Positions 1 through 11,568 of a stretch of 64,000 nt of DNA are shown piece by piece. Location: positions 48,481,228 to 48,545,227 of the forward strand of contig CM055901.1 in assembly GCA_029582155.1 (NCBI GenBank), read 5' to 3'. The position numbers and the translations under genes were made by a program. The first letter of the stretch is position 1. Each line of letters begins with the position of its first letter. The notes under the pieces were generated by a model. It was not told the DNA's origin. It searched no databases and saw nothing but the letters and a program-made list of their open reading frames with translations. This DNA comes from Panopea generosa. Taxonomy: Eukaryota > Mollusca > Bivalvia > Adapedonta > Hiatellidae.

Positions 1-309
1 TAATTAAAGTTACCTTGTCCAAAAAAAACTTTACAGATCTGTGAAATAATTGTAGATGTCCAATTTGACTCATATACAATAATTGTCTCTTTAAAGTTAG
101 AAATCATAAGACTTCACAAACTTCAACACTTTAAAAAACAAACAATAAAAACATTACCTCCTTTCCTACATGAATATTTAACTACATACCCCGCTAGTCA
201 TTTTATTTTATTTTTTTTATATAATTTTTGTTGTTTTTTATAATTATAATTATTTTTTTTATGAAAATAAAAAAGGTCAGGGTGTTGTGAAAATTAATTT
301 ATTAAAGAC

Positions 310-1400
310 TAATATGATTTTTACAAATCAATGTCTAATTCTAGCAGACATAATTTTGTGATTGGTCCATAAATTGTGTTTTACCAATGTGAACCTCCAC
401 AGCCCGAACACAGCTCCTTTTCAGTGTGTACATCAATTATTCATCCCAATGGCCAGTAACCCATCTCCAGGTTTCATGTCATATTTTTCTGCATTGAGTC
501 CTGGCAACAATTCCTGTAGCCATCTTTGCCAAAAGTGCACAAGTTCCTGAATGCAACGCCAACATAACCTGTTGTATCCACTGAATCTGATGCAAATAAT
601 CCACCAATTTGTCCATGTAAGGAATGATTTGGTGTTAATGGTACATCATCCAAATAGATTAGCAAATTGGTAAATTAAAGGTCTAGAGTTAACAAGTGCT
701 TCAGCACCAGTGAAAGCTGTCATACGTTCTTTGTCAGTAATGTCAGCTATGTCAAGTATAGCGTAAATTGCCCATGTTTGCTGCTTTTATCATTGTTTCA
801 TGAACTCCACCAAAATGTGGCGTAAGTGGCATAGTAAAATGTCATTCAGTCCTTCATTAACTGTAGATTCCACTATTTGTTCTGGATCTAGTTGTTTTAC
901 AAGCTCTTTCAGTTCTCTGTCGGCACCAACACAATTTGTTCCATTGTCAGATAATACCTTTGTCGGTAATCCTCTTCTATTAACCATGTGATAGAAAATA
1001 AGCTTGTATCCAGACCAAATACAACTACTAAATGAACTGTTCTTTTTGCTAAACACGTAAATATGCACAAGTAACATTTTTCTCATCATTTGCCCCTGAA
1101 TTGTATGGAAACGAATGGTCCAACGTAGTCTACAGCAACGTGATCATAGCATTTAGTGATGAAGTGACTCGTATCTGGGAGTGGAGCCATAATCTGTGAT
1201 GTTGCTGTCGTTTTTTGCCTTCTACTCTCCATACACTGAGTTTTCCTAGCACAAATTTCCTCGTGACCGCAAATAAATCAATATTTTGACAACAATTCTG
1301 CAAGTGTATGATTTGCACCAGCGTTGTGATGACCTTTTTCATGATAACATATAGTTTCGTTACCCAAATTTTTCCTAGGTTTGGTTTAGTAGTCAGTCAC
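310..1400 (-). pseudogene. Decayed BEL/Pao-type LTR retrotransposon pol (integrase part)
   Basis: On the minus strand, three frames together carry the BEL/Pao integrase landmarks in order. A zinc-binding (H2C2) segment reading HHNAGANHTLAELLSKYW-like lies near 1275-1345 in mixed frames. An integrase core with [15 protein letters not shown] then [10 protein letters not shown] lies at 890-990. A GGVHET motif lies near 800-815, followed by the region before LTPNHSLHGQIGG (about 590-650). A C-terminal RPITKLCLL-like end lies near 325-360. The SDNGTN Asp is a catalytic residue of the DDE integrase family. Frameshifts and stops separate the pieces, so no protein can be made. No LTR was recognised on either side. 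The family assignment rests on motif order, seen directly; the name is from family knowledge. Confidence 0.8.
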
Positions 1401-2024
1401 GTTTCGAAACCATCTTTAATGTCTGATACTTGCTGAACTATCTGATCTTTGATTCAATTTCCTTAGAATTGTTTCCCTTAAATTGACTAATATGTAAAAG
1501 TTCCATACATAGTAGTTGATGGTCTGCAACATCATGTTAAGGAATCTTCACTGGGTCCAGTATTTTACCTTAAATATTGTAATTTGAGGGTATTCTCTTT
1601 ATCCGCCATACTTTGCAACTTCGGTATAGTTTCCAGCCTTAAATGACATGTCCGCATATTTCTTTGCTTTTTTAAGACATACTCATCCTTTTCTCTACTT
1701 ATTGTGCTTTCCACTCTTGTATATTATGTACTTGTATTATCTGAAGTATATTTGAATAAAAATATAAGTTCTCAAATTTAGCAAGAAAAAAATACATACT
1801 CATTTTAATGAATCTGTTGTATACAATGTAACTATACTCATATAAATATGTAATTTATAATCTTTGTATTTCTACCTCTTCCAGTTTCATTCCTGATACA
1901 TGTAGGCCACGGCCCCACACCATGGCCTGGGTTTTAATGCAGTTGTCATCATTCTCATCTTTTGAACTGGGCTATAGTTGAAAGGAAGAGGCACTTGATG
2001 TGATTTCTTTCTTCGCCCTAGCTA
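1400..2024. other. No gene seen; probable degraded retroelement flank
   Basis: Upstream (minus sense) of the integrase remnant. Short peptide stretches may be worn pol sequence, but no reverse transcriptase or RNase H motif is readable. The rest is AT-rich with no feature I can name. Confidence 0.4.
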
Positions 2025-2236
2025 CAATTTCTGTGATGTTTGATATAACAAAATTGCATCTCATTGTCTCTCACCTCTGATTCAAGTTGGAAAGTTATCA
2101 ATTACTTGCGGAGATAGGGTGTGCTCAAGTACTGGTTAACTTCCCAGGACCTCAGGAAACAGAGGTTAGGTTAACTGATCATCTGTTAGCCCTCGATGGC
2201 ATAAAAAAGACGCTAAATATTCAATCAATCAATTTT
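2025..2236 (+). repeat. SINE family S1, 5'-truncated copy
   Basis: Matches the body and 3' end of the full copy at 60353-60660: the region leading to ATTCAAGTTGGAAAGTTATC, the GTACTGGTTAACTTCCCAGG segment, the CATCTGTTAGCCCTCGATGG segment, and the tail ATTCAATCAATCAAT. The tRNA-like head is missing. Confidence 0.75.
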
Positions 2237-2339
2237 TCTTCGCAACATGGCCATATTTAGGTAATTTTATTTGTTTTATTAAACAAAACTGTACATACTA
2301 CACAATATTTAATTTACATTTCATAATTATTTAGTAATA

Positions 2340-2855
2340 AACAGACATATTGGACCTAAAATCATTGATTATTTAGTCTGAGTTAAGATTGTATGAGATA
2401 TTGGTGAGATATTGTCAGAACAGACATATAGGACCTAAAATCATTGATTATTAAGTCTGAGTAATGATGGGATGAGATATTGGTGAGATATTGTCAGAAC
2501 AGACATATAGGACCTAAAATCATTGATTATTAAGTCTGAGTAATGATGGGATGAGATATTGGTGAGATATTGTCAGAACAGACATATAGGACCTAAAATC
2601 ATTGATTATTTAGTCTGAGTAATGATGGGATGAGATATTGGTGAGATATTGTCAAAACAGACATATAGGACCTAAAATCATTGATTATTTAGTCTGAGTT
2701 AAGATTGTATGAGATATTGGTGAGATATTGTCAGAACAGACATATAGGACCTAAAATCATTGATTATTTAGTCTGAGTAATGATGGGATGAGATGTTGGT
2801 GAGATATTGTCAAAACAGAAACAAAGGACCTAAAATCATTGATTATTTAATTTAT
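2340..2855. repeat. 79-bp tandem repeat (6 full copies plus partial)
   Basis: Units begin AACAGACATAT at 2340, 2419, 2498, 2577, 2656 and 2735, exactly 79 bp apart, with a decayed seventh from 2814. Two unit types alternate by their middle section: GTTAAGATTGTATGAG (units 1 and 5) or GTAATGATGGGATGAG (units 2, 3, 4, 6). The pattern A-B-B-B-A-B suggests duplication of blocks of four units. Confidence 0.95.
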
Positions 2856-2859
2856 TATT

Positions 2860-3970
2860 TAGCCTAAATATTGGACTTTGGTTCAACATATAATCAACTT
2901 GAAATTTAAACTAGCAATTTACTATATTTACCTACTGAAATAAGCTGTTTTAATTACTATCTTAAGAAATATGTTTGCAAGTCACATTTCTTACTTCTAA
3001 GTTTAATATTTACAGGGTTAAAAAAATCAACAGTTTGAAACGGAGTTCAATTTTGAATAAAGAATTTATACCCTGGAGATGCACTATATCTTGAACCTGA
3101 ATACTGTGTTCAGTATCCAACCTTTGCCCTAATAAAGCCACAAAGACAACTTAATAAAAAAAAAATCCAACAATTTTTTACTTTTGGAGTAACTTGCAAG
3201 TATTTTTTTTTTTTTAAAAAAATACCTTTCAGCAGTTAATGTAAAATTTGTCAATGAAACTGACTTTGTTGATTTTAGTTGAAGACAAAAGAACTAGTGA
3301 AAGTTATAAAAAAATATCCACTAAAAATGTTATTGAACATGATAATTGCACAGGTCAACTTTTCCTCTTTTTGTGTTTAATCATCAAATATCAAATATTT
3401 CAGACAGAGAAACGCAGCTTGTATCGAGTTATATAGTGAAATGCATGCAAAAAACAACTACACTTAAAACAATTACAATATAACTAATTTTAATAATAAA
3501 AAAGATATGTGACAATTGTTACAGAGTGGTACAATTTCATATTGTTATTTTTTCTCTGAAAGTCATTTTTTGATGAGCTGAGTATGAGGAGGCCATTATT
3601 GGCTTCCTTGTTTGTATTGTTGGTGTGATATGTTGTAAGAAAACGTGCTGATAGTAATTTTAATTATTGATCATGTAAACTACATTACTGTGAATCTCAA
3701 ATTCATCTTGTTTTATTTCCAATAAAATTATTTACATTTATATTATGCTTTTCTGTATGTACCGAGTTTTTTAACAATCTAGTGCATAATAGCAATATCT
3801 GTATGTATAATGTGTATGAAGCTTATGTTTTATTTGTTTAGTAAATTAATATACTCATGTTGCATGGCATAAGAGAATCTCCTAACTTTCAAAGAGACAC
3901 ATGACATTTTAACTTTATATATTTTTAATTATTTAAATATTTAAATAAATAGTATTTCAGAAAATTGTGT
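2860..3970. other. No gene seen
   Basis: AT-rich sequence with homopolymer runs (A and T tracts near 3160-3225). One 62-codon open frame at 3248-3436 has no recognisable domain and is not supported as a gene. Confidence 0.5.
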
Positions 3971-4090
3971 ATCCGATCAACTTTAGCCTCAAATCTCTGC
4001 TGTGCGTACTGTGTGTAGAGTGCTGTGCGTACTGTGTGTAGAGTGCTGTGCGTACTGTGTGTAGAGTATTGAAACTAAAGTTGATCTGAT
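3971..4090. repeat. 23-bp triplet repeat between inverted arms
   Basis: Three perfect copies of a 23-bp unit starting TGCTGTGCGTACTGTG fill 3998-4066. They are flanked by 22-bp inverted arms (3971-3992 and 4069-4090) matching at 19 of 22 positions; the core GATCAACTTTAG on the left pairs with CTAAAGTTGATC on the right. The whole block could fold as one hairpin. Confidence 0.9.
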
Positions 4091-4289
4091 TTTACTGGGA
4101 TTGATTGTGTGTTTATATGTAATTCTATTCTTTTTTGTTTATAATTGGAAGGCATAATATTTTGCATTTGTTGTTATATATTATGACAAAATAAGATAAA
4201 AATAAAAATCCAGAGAAATATCAGTTTGTGTATTTTAAGATTTTTTATTTATATTTATTTATGTATTTTTAGTTTTCCAATTTCTAATT

Positions 4290-4450
4290 GGTTAATATTC
4301 AAGTGGGAAAGTTATCAGTTACTTGCAGAGATGGTGTGTGCTTGGGTACTGGTTAACCTTCCAGGATCCCAGGAAACAGTGGTTAGGTTAACTAATTGTC
4401 TGTTGACCTTCCATGGCATAAAACGACGCTAAATATTCATTCAATTCAAT
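4290..4450 (+). repeat. SINE family S1, 3' fragment
   Basis: Contains ATTCAAGTGGGAAAGTTATC, the GTACTGGTTAACCTTCCAGG segment and a tail of ATTCATTCAATTCAATTC after GACGCTAAAT. Same family as 60353-60660; only the 3' half is present. Confidence 0.8.
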
Positions 4451-4852
4451 TCATTATGTTGATAAACATGAAGTTTAAAGTATAGAGTATACTCCTCGAA
4501 ATGTTCCTGGAATGAATGAATCATTTGATATGTGCCACACTGACATACCATCAGGCTGAAAACACTTAAAATATATTTATACCGGTTTAAACGACACATT
4601 GTGAATGTTGTATATGCTGCTTTTAGATATTTTAGATGTGTTTAAATTTATGGATGGATTGATCCATATCTGCTCTGATGTCCTATTGTAAAATAACCAG
4701 AAAGTTTTATTAATTTTTTTATAACATTTAAATACCACCAGCTTTGCAGTTTTCGGGCTAAATTACTCTCTTTCATAAAGTTCATCCTAGGCTTTGAATA
4801 TACTGATTGACCTTGCTTCATGGAACTTTGTATGAATGTTCCAGCTATTTGT

Positions 4853-5450
4853 AAATAACTGCAGCAAATGCAAAGGTATAGTTTATGTTTAACAATTGAC
4901 ATAGAGAACACATTATACACAGAAGGACTTTAAAAATGCAAAAGTCAGATTTCATACAATAAACATACATAACAAAGTGTGTGAATTTTATTTGAAAATA
5001 TTATCAATTCCCTGAGAATAAACGTTTCAAACAGCGACATCCCAAATCATCAACTTCGCAATAAGTAGCAGTTGAAACTACCATTTACAGGAATGCAGGC
5101 AACACATACCTGCCTCGTTGAATGCACAGTATACGCAATACAGTGTTGAGAAATGTTGTTCCACTCCTTACCCAAGGTGGAGGAAAGCTCATTAAAGTTT
5201 CTCGGTGGTGGCCGACGAGCGTTAATGTGTCTGCCCAACTCACCGCAGACATGCTCAATTGGAGTTTTTAAAGTCTCTCAGTGTAAGTAAACTAAAACAA
5301 AAAATACATGGATTCCATTCTACATGCATGATAGTAAGTTTGGTGAAGTGTGGGGTTAATACATTCCATCTTGTTGTAAAATAACTGCAGAAAATGTAAA
5401 GGTATAACTATGTATAACAATTTGCATAGATAATTCATTATATATCAATT
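4853..5450. repeat. Pair of ~75-bp direct repeats flanking a Tc1 remnant
   Basis: 4853-4925 (GTAAATAACTGCAGCAAATG...) and 5376-5448 (GTAAAATAACTGCAGAAAAT...) align over about 75 bp, about 520 bp apart, on either side of the transposase remnant. A second related pair (ATTCTACATGCA near 5318 and ATTCTATATGCA near 5470) suggests a local duplication. Confidence 0.65.
5050..5277 (-). pseudogene. Tc1/mariner-type transposase, C-terminal remnant
   Basis: The minus-strand frame reads DFKTPIEHVCGELGRHINAR near its start, then NELSSTLGKEWNNI, and ends in VACIPVNG. This is the layout of the last ~75 residues of Tc1-like DDE transposases (PIE-x-x-W-x-ELGR, then QEW-x-x-I, then the C-terminal tail). The Glu in TPIE corresponds to the third catalytic acid; the usual Trp after PIEHV is Cys here. 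No earlier part of the protein is visible, and the expected GGHTRY-like end has drifted. No terminal inverted repeats were found. It cannot be functional. Confidence 0.8.
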
Positions 5451-5539
5451 GAAAAAAAAAAAATTAAATTCTATATGCACAATATAATTTTGGTGAATTC
5501 AACAAGACACCAGTGGGGATATTTCTGATTTGAACTTAG

Positions 5540-6077
5540 GCAGAATTATTATTTTTTGTTTAATTAGAAAATAAGTTAGTTTTTAAGCAGGGCAGCTTTG
5601 TGTATGATATCTCAGTAACAACCGGTGAAACATCCCACATATTCATTACTATTATTCTCTACAAATGAACACATGGACCTTTTTTTAACTCTGTGACTGA
5701 ACTATCAGTTTTATACTTTGAAAATTTAGCCAAGAACAAGAGAAATTGACTTGCAAAAATATATGCTTGTTCCGCGTGTGTATGTTTGAACTAGTTTACA
5801 TATTTGCTTTGTATACGGTAGTGAATATATATACTGTTGTAAAATTCTTATTAATTCATTTTGATGTGATATTTATGTAAATTTATTTTTATTTAAATGT
5901 ATATTGCTACTTATTTGTCAAAACTGTTGTATTTTTTAATGATTAAATAAAAATATTATATGTTTATTATTTCTGTGTTCTGTTAATTTTATTTCTTAAC
6001 CAGCTGCAGGTCTGCAATATGTACCAAACATCACATGAAATTCCAAGTCTGCTCGAAATATCAGTATATTTTAGACA
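5540..6077. other. No gene seen
   Basis: AT-rich, no convincing frame or repeat apart from short TA-rich runs. Confidence 0.5.
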
Positions 6078-6175
6078 TAGCCTGGCTTGGTTAGCTTAGT
6101 TAGTAGTGCTTCTGATTCCTGCTCAGTCAGTTTCCTAGACGGTTGGTATACAACATTGTATCTCAATCCCACATC
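6078..6175 (+). repeat. Degenerate SINE head (S1-like)
   Basis: GCCTGGCTTGGTTAGCTTAG resembles the A-box region of the S1 head at 60353, and GGTATACAACATTGTATCTC resembles the post-tRNA segment of S1. The B box is not recognisable. It runs straight into the array that follows. Confidence 0.5.
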
Positions 6176-6179
6176 CATA

Positions 6180-6900
6180 CCTCAAAGGTCAAGGTCACAC
6201 TTTGAGTTTGCCAACACTTTGTGTCTGTGTGAGATTATGTGTCCCGTCTATAACTTTGTCATGCATAGATGAATTTTATAGATACTTCCTACAAATGATC
6301 AACATAACATGATGACTTGTCATGCATAACACCCAGATTCCCACTTCAAAGGTCAAGGTCACACATCAACTTTGCTTGACGACACTTTCAGTCAGTTTGA
6401 GATTTTGTGTCTGGTCTGCAATATCATGGATAGATTTCAAAACACTTGGCTCTATTGATCAACATGACATGATGAAGTATCGCGTGTAAGACCCAGAACC
6501 TTTCCTCAAAGGTCAAGGTCACACTTTCAATTTGTTTGATATTTCGTGTCTGGTCTGTAACTTTGTCTTATATGGAGGGATTTAACTTGGCACATTTGAT
6601 CAAGATGACTTGAAGGCATTTTGCATGTAAGACACAGAACCGTACCTTAGGTCACGGTCACACTGAGTTTGTTTGACAACACTTTGAGTCTGTTTGAGAT
6701 TTCGAGTCTGGTCTGTAACTTTGTCATCCAAGGTCCTTAGGATGTTTTTAAAAAACACTTGTCTCAATTGATCAATTGATCAGCATGACATGACATGACA
6801 ACATGTTGCGTGTAAGACCCAGATCCTTACCTCAAAGGTCAAGGTCACATTTTCAGTTTATATGACATTTCATGTCTGGTCTGGAAAATTGCTTTACATA
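6180..6900. repeat. Degenerate ~140-180-bp tandem repeat, copy A
   Basis: Successive units share TCAAAGGTCAAGGTCACA, a GAGTTTGTTTGACAACACT-like stretch, TCTGGTCTGTAACTTTGTC and ATTGATCAACATGACATGA. Unit spacing is 140-180 bp. The same family forms a longer array at 44530-45960. Four units here carry the exact 12-mer AGGTCAAGGTCA (6186, 6350, 6510, 6836). Confidence 0.9.
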
Positions 6901-6930
6901 CTGTATAGGGATTTTAAAATAGCTTGACAG

Positions 6931-8690
6931 GTTGGTTTGGGTATATGATGGGTATCAGCACGGAATAAAGAAAACTGGGTTTCTCAAGGTTGGTTTGGGT
7001 ATATGACGGGTATCAGCACGGAATTAAGAAAAGTCGGGTTTCGCAAAGTTGGTATGGGTATATGACGGGTATCAGCATGAAATAAAGAAAAGTCGGGTTT
7101 TTCAAGGTTGGTTTGGGTATATGACGGGTATCGGCACAGAATTAAGAAAAGTCGGGTTTCTAAAAGTTGGTTTGGGTATATGACGGGTATCAACACGAAA
7201 TAAAGAAAAACCGGGTTTCTCAAGGTTGGTTTGGGTATATGACGGGTATCAGCACGGAATTAAGAAAAGCCAGGTTTCTCAAGGTTGGTTTGGGTATATG
7301 ACGGGTATGAGCACGGAATTAAGAAAAGCCAGGTTTCTCAAGGTTGGTTTGGGTATATGACGGGTATGAGCACGGAATTAAGAAAAGCCAGGTTTCTCAA
7401 GGTTGGTTTGGGTATATGACGGGTATGAGCACGGAATTAAGAAAAGCCAGGTTTCTCAAGGTTGGTTTGGGTATATGACGGGTATGAGCACGGAATTAAG
7501 AAAAGCCAGGTTTCTCAAGGTTGGTATGGGTATATGACGGGTATGAGCACGAAATAAAGAAAAGTCGGGTTTCTCAAGGTTTGTTTGGGTATATGACGGG
7601 TATGAGCACGAAATTAAGAAAAGTCGGGTTTCTCAAGGTTGGTTTGGGTATATGACGGGTATGAGCACGGAATTAAGAAAAGTCGGGTTTCTCAAGGTTG
7701 ATTAGGGTATATGACGGGTATGAGCACGGAATTAAGAAAAGTCGGGTTTCTCAAAGTTGGTATTGGTATATGACGGGTATCAGCACGGAATTAAGAAAAG
7801 TCGGGTTTCTCAAGGTTGGTTTGGGTATATGACGGGTATCAGCAAGAAATAAAGAAAAACCGGGTTTCTCAAGGTTGGTTTGGGTATATGACGGGTATCA
7901 GCACGGAATTAAGAAAAGTCGGGTTTCTCAAAGTTGGTATGGGTATATGACGGGTATGAGCACGGAATTAAGAAAAGTCGGGTTTCTCAAGGTTGGTTTG
8001 GGTATATGACGGGTATCAGCACGAAATAAAGAAAAACCGGGTTTCTCAAGGTTGGTTTGGGTATATGACGGGTATGAGCACGGAATTAAGAAAAGTCGGG
8101 TTTTTCAAGGTTGGTTTGGGTATATGACGGGTATCAGCACGAAATAAAGAAAAACCGGGTTTCTCAAGGTTGGTTTGGGTATATGACGGGTATGAGCACG
8201 GAATTAAGAAAAGTCGGGTTTCGCAAAGTTGGTATGGGTATATGACGGGTATCAGCACGAAATAAAGAAAACTCGGGTTTCTCAAAGTTGGTTTGGGTAT
8301 ATGATGGGTATCGGCACAGAATTAAGAAAAGTTGGATTTCTAAAAGTTGGTTTGGGTATATGACGGGTATCAGCACGGAATTTAGAAAAGACAGGTTTCT
8401 CAAAGTTGGTTTGGGTATATGACGGGTATGAGCACGGAATTAAGAAAAGTCGGGTTTCTCAAGGTTGGTTTGGGTATATGACGGGTATCAGCACGGAATT
8501 AAGAAAAGTCGGGTTTCTCAAGGTTTTTCTCAAGGTTGGTTTGGGTATATGATGGGTATCAGCACGGAATTAAGAAAAGCCAGGTTTCTCTATGTTGGTT
8601 TGAGTATATGACGGGTATCAGCACGGAATTAAGAACAGTCAAGATTCTCAATTGTTATTTTAGGTATATGGCGAGAATCAGCATGGAATA
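6931..8690. repeat. 59-bp minisatellite, about 30 copies
   Basis: Unit: CAAGGTTGGTTTGGGTATAT followed by GACGGGTATCAGCACGGAAT and TAAGAAAAGTCGGGTTTCT; measured spacing is 59 bp (for example 6977 to 7036). Five nearly identical neighbours at about 7260-7550 share the GTATGAGCACGG and AAAGCCAGG variants, a sign of recent local spread. A 12-bp partial duplication breaks the phase near 8525. Diverged units continue to about 8930. Open frames of 79 codons inside are by-products of the repeat. Confidence 0.95.
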
Positions 8691-9205
8691 TAGAAAAACT
8701 GGATATCTTTAAGTTGTATTGAATTTCGTTTCGGTAAGATAGCTATATGTTATATATATATGTATATACTTATACTGGTCATTTTTTTAATTAAGCATTT
8801 AATAAATAAAACTGGGAAAATTGGATTTATGACGGGTATCATCACAGAATTTAGAACGTTAGGGTATGCATGTATCAGCTACCTCTCAAAAGCCAGTTTT
8901 CGCCAATTTAGTTTGGGCATATATGCTATATTATTTTGGGCATATATGTTATATCATATATGCTATATGTATGGACATACTTGTACGGATAATCAAAAGA
9001 CGTACAAGTCACATTTAAAACTACTCAAAGATGTTAAAAATATCGGAAGGATAGTTGTATTATTAAAGCTCATGATTGTGTATTAATGCATCTGCACTTG
9101 TACGTATATGTGCATTCATTAAACACATCAAGTATTTACACTTTTGTAAATAAAATTAAGAAATTCTATGTCTATAAATAGTTATAACACTTACTTAATA
9201 ATTAG
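8691..9205. other. Decayed array edge, then upstream intron of the transporter
   Basis: GACGGGTATCATCACAGAAT at about 8830 and TTTGGGCATATATG at about 8920 are worn units of the 59-bp array. A 108-codon frame at 8760-9086 shows no domain. From about 9090 the sequence is simply intron leading to the acceptor at 9205. Confidence 0.5.
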
Positions 9206-9356
9206 GTTTGGTCGGAGTTGCTGTATGTTTTACCTGTGTTGGCCATGCGTCATGTGAGCTGAGTTACATTGCCGTGGTCCTTCTTGCTTTGGCATGCGTG
9301 TTTGCATCTGTATCATTCCCGGGGTTTTATGCAAACCATGGTGAATACGCTGGAAG
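9206..9356 (+). CDS. SLC17-family anion transporter, internal exon
   Basis: An acceptor (TTACTTAATAATTAG) precedes the exon and a donor (GGAAG then GTAGGTT) follows. The frame opens with two bases of a split codon, then reads LVGVAVCFTCVGHASCELSY..., ...ALACVFASVSFPGFYANHGE and ends YAG plus AG. This corresponds to the late transmembrane region of the major facilitator SLC17 group (sialin, vesicular glutamate and phosphate/urate transporters), where a loop NH-x-x-x-A-x-R-(F/Y)A follows a hydrophobic helix. Exons carrying the first two thirds of the protein are not seen in 1-9205 and must lie upstream. Its end phase joins exactly to 12271. Whether it is sialin-like or VGLUT-like cannot be settled from this part. 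Confidence 0.85.
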
Positions 9357-11027
9357 GTAGGTTACCAAGTTGGACATGTCTTACAAATGCATAAAACGTT
9401 ATTGCATAAAAGCTCAGATCATTATTTGTGTTATCGCTCACACTTTCACACTAGCCTGATTAAATGAGGCGTGCATGGGCAGCTTTTTTTGTTATTTTGA
9501 TGTCTGATCTGCTGTCTCGGGAGACGCAAAATAAAAATTCTTTAAATGGCTCTATAGAGACGTGCAATATGTCACACTAACTTCCACACCTGATAGTATT
9601 TTACGGGAGGCCATTTTGTTAAAGTTATATTAATAAAAAATAAAATAAGTTCCTCTGCCATTTATATAAATAAACTTTCTATTATTAGTTTGGTAAGGAC
9701 ATTTACCCAGTGCTATATTGAAGTTTCTTCGTCATTTTCTGTGTGTTATTCAATGATTATACAATATAGCTGCATGTGATGTAAGCGAAAATAATATGCT
9801 TCCTTGGTGTGCTGAAGCATCCGCCTCATAAACAAACACTGAATTGGTAACTAATGACACGTGATGTATGTTGGATAACAATTAATTGAGTAAGCAATTG
9901 TTATATCCGGGCATTTCTTTACAAAAGGCATGCCCGGCACATTAAAGAGTATTTGGTCAAATCATACTTAAATGGACTCATTATCAAGTCAATCCATTCT
10001 CGTGTTGGTCCGACCTTTCAATGCAACTTGTATAAAAATATTTATAATGCATACTGCATATCTGATCTGCTGTCCATAACCAACTAACTAACAAAATAAA
10101 AAATCTTTGAAAGGCTCCATAGAGACGTGCAATATGTCGCACTAACGTCGCTTGTTGCTCATATTTACTGATTTGGATAGTATCGTTCAAGAATAATATT
10201 TGGTTGAGCTCATACATCCAAGACAGCCACCAACGCCCAAACTATATTTTGAAAACACGCCCCTTGAAATTGCTTAATAACTTAATTATATCTAATGAAC
10301 TACTGCCTCCTTTAACTAACAGCAAAATTGAAATAATTATAATTACCAATTATCCAAACAAAATTCTCACAGAATCTTCTCAGATATTCATTCCTTGTTC
10401 AATACTTTCAAATTTCGACAATTCTGACACACATCAATCTGTTCCGAATTGTTCGATCGAAAAGTCCGTCCAAAAACAACAAAAAATAAAAATAAAGAAT
10501 GTCCAACTCGTTCTATACACAACAAACTTTAAAAAAAAGTATGCCTGATATCCGGTCAAAACAAAACTAAAAATTATGTCCAGTCGATATTCGGTCCAAA
10601 CACACTGCTTTGGAGATGATGAATAAAAAGGGAATCTGAGTTCATTAAATAAAATATAAATGTTGCTTATTGTTTATATTTTAATTTAAAAAATTTGAAA
10701 GGTCTTTTGATCAGGAAATAAGTTTCTGGACACTTATGACATTCTATGAGAATGCCATTTTTAGTTCAATCGAATAAGGAATAATTCAGATGATTTAATT
10801 ACTAAACATGCATGCCATTGAGCGTATTGAAAACGTATACTAGTATTGGAAAACACATATTAAAGAAAGAGGTATAGTTTTAATGTTATGTAGTATGAAT
10901 TTTAACAAACATAAACTTCGCCCTCAATTATTTTGTAACAATACAATATTGAGTACTTGAATCCTATTTCGGATAAGAAAGGCTTCATGTCGGTGCTCCT
11001 GACTAATGTTACGGAACAATTTCGATA
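9357..11027. other. SLC17 intron with a duplicated segment
   Basis: Two related stretches, 9495-9585 and 10050-10150, share CTGATCTGCTGTC, then AAAATAAAAA-TTCTTT, then GGCTC-ATAGAGACGTGCAAT and ATGTC-CACTAAC, about 555 bp apart in the same orientation. A 114-codon frame at 10204-10548 has no recognisable domain. No exon signals seen. Confidence 0.55.
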
Positions 11028-11453
11028 TAAAGTCCAAGTCACACTTGAGATACGACCGATCGCCGACTTCCAACAACCAGTGGTCGGTAGTTGATTGTCA
11101 GAGGTCGTAGAGAGGTTTTTGGCAATCTGTAAAAGGATCCCAGCAAATGGTTGTTGGGGCATTCGGGTCAGTTGAAGGTTGTCGCTAATGTATCGAAAAC
11201 CTTTTGCCGACAAAACTGGTCGGTAGAATAGTTTTCTTGTCTTTAATTGGTAGTTGGATGGTGGGCAACAGTTCTCAGACTGGTCTTCAGTGGTTGCTGG
11301 CACTCGCCGAGCAGTTTCTGGTCAGCGAATATCAGCAACTGATCGCCTACCAATTGGCGAATAATGAACAATAATTCACAGATCATTTGCCAAACGTTCC
11401 CCAATTGCTCCGCGAACATGGTTCAAGATGTCGCGGACCAAGTGACAAGCCAG

Positions 11454-11460
11454 TATAAAA
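11454..11460 (+). promoter_or_regulatory. Candidate TATA box inside the Harbinger-like element
   Basis: TATAAAA preceded by CCAG and followed by TAGGTGCGCG, about 115 bp upstream of the small ORF's ATG. Position and sequence fit a core promoter of the element's own gene; no other evidence. Confidence 0.4.
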
Positions 11461-11568
11461 TAGGTGCGCGCAATAATCTGCGATCATTCTTTCGTTGTTC
11501 GTCCAGCAAAACATAACTTTAAGTGTTGCTTTTTGATAATTTCAAATTTGAAACCATATGATACAATT

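Noticed and set aside
6931..8690. CRISPR array
   Set aside because: Head-to-tail repeats without variable spacers in a eukaryotic sequence; a minisatellite.
10204..10548. 114-codon frame in the SLC17 intron
   Set aside because: No domain, AT-driven composition, no start or splice support.
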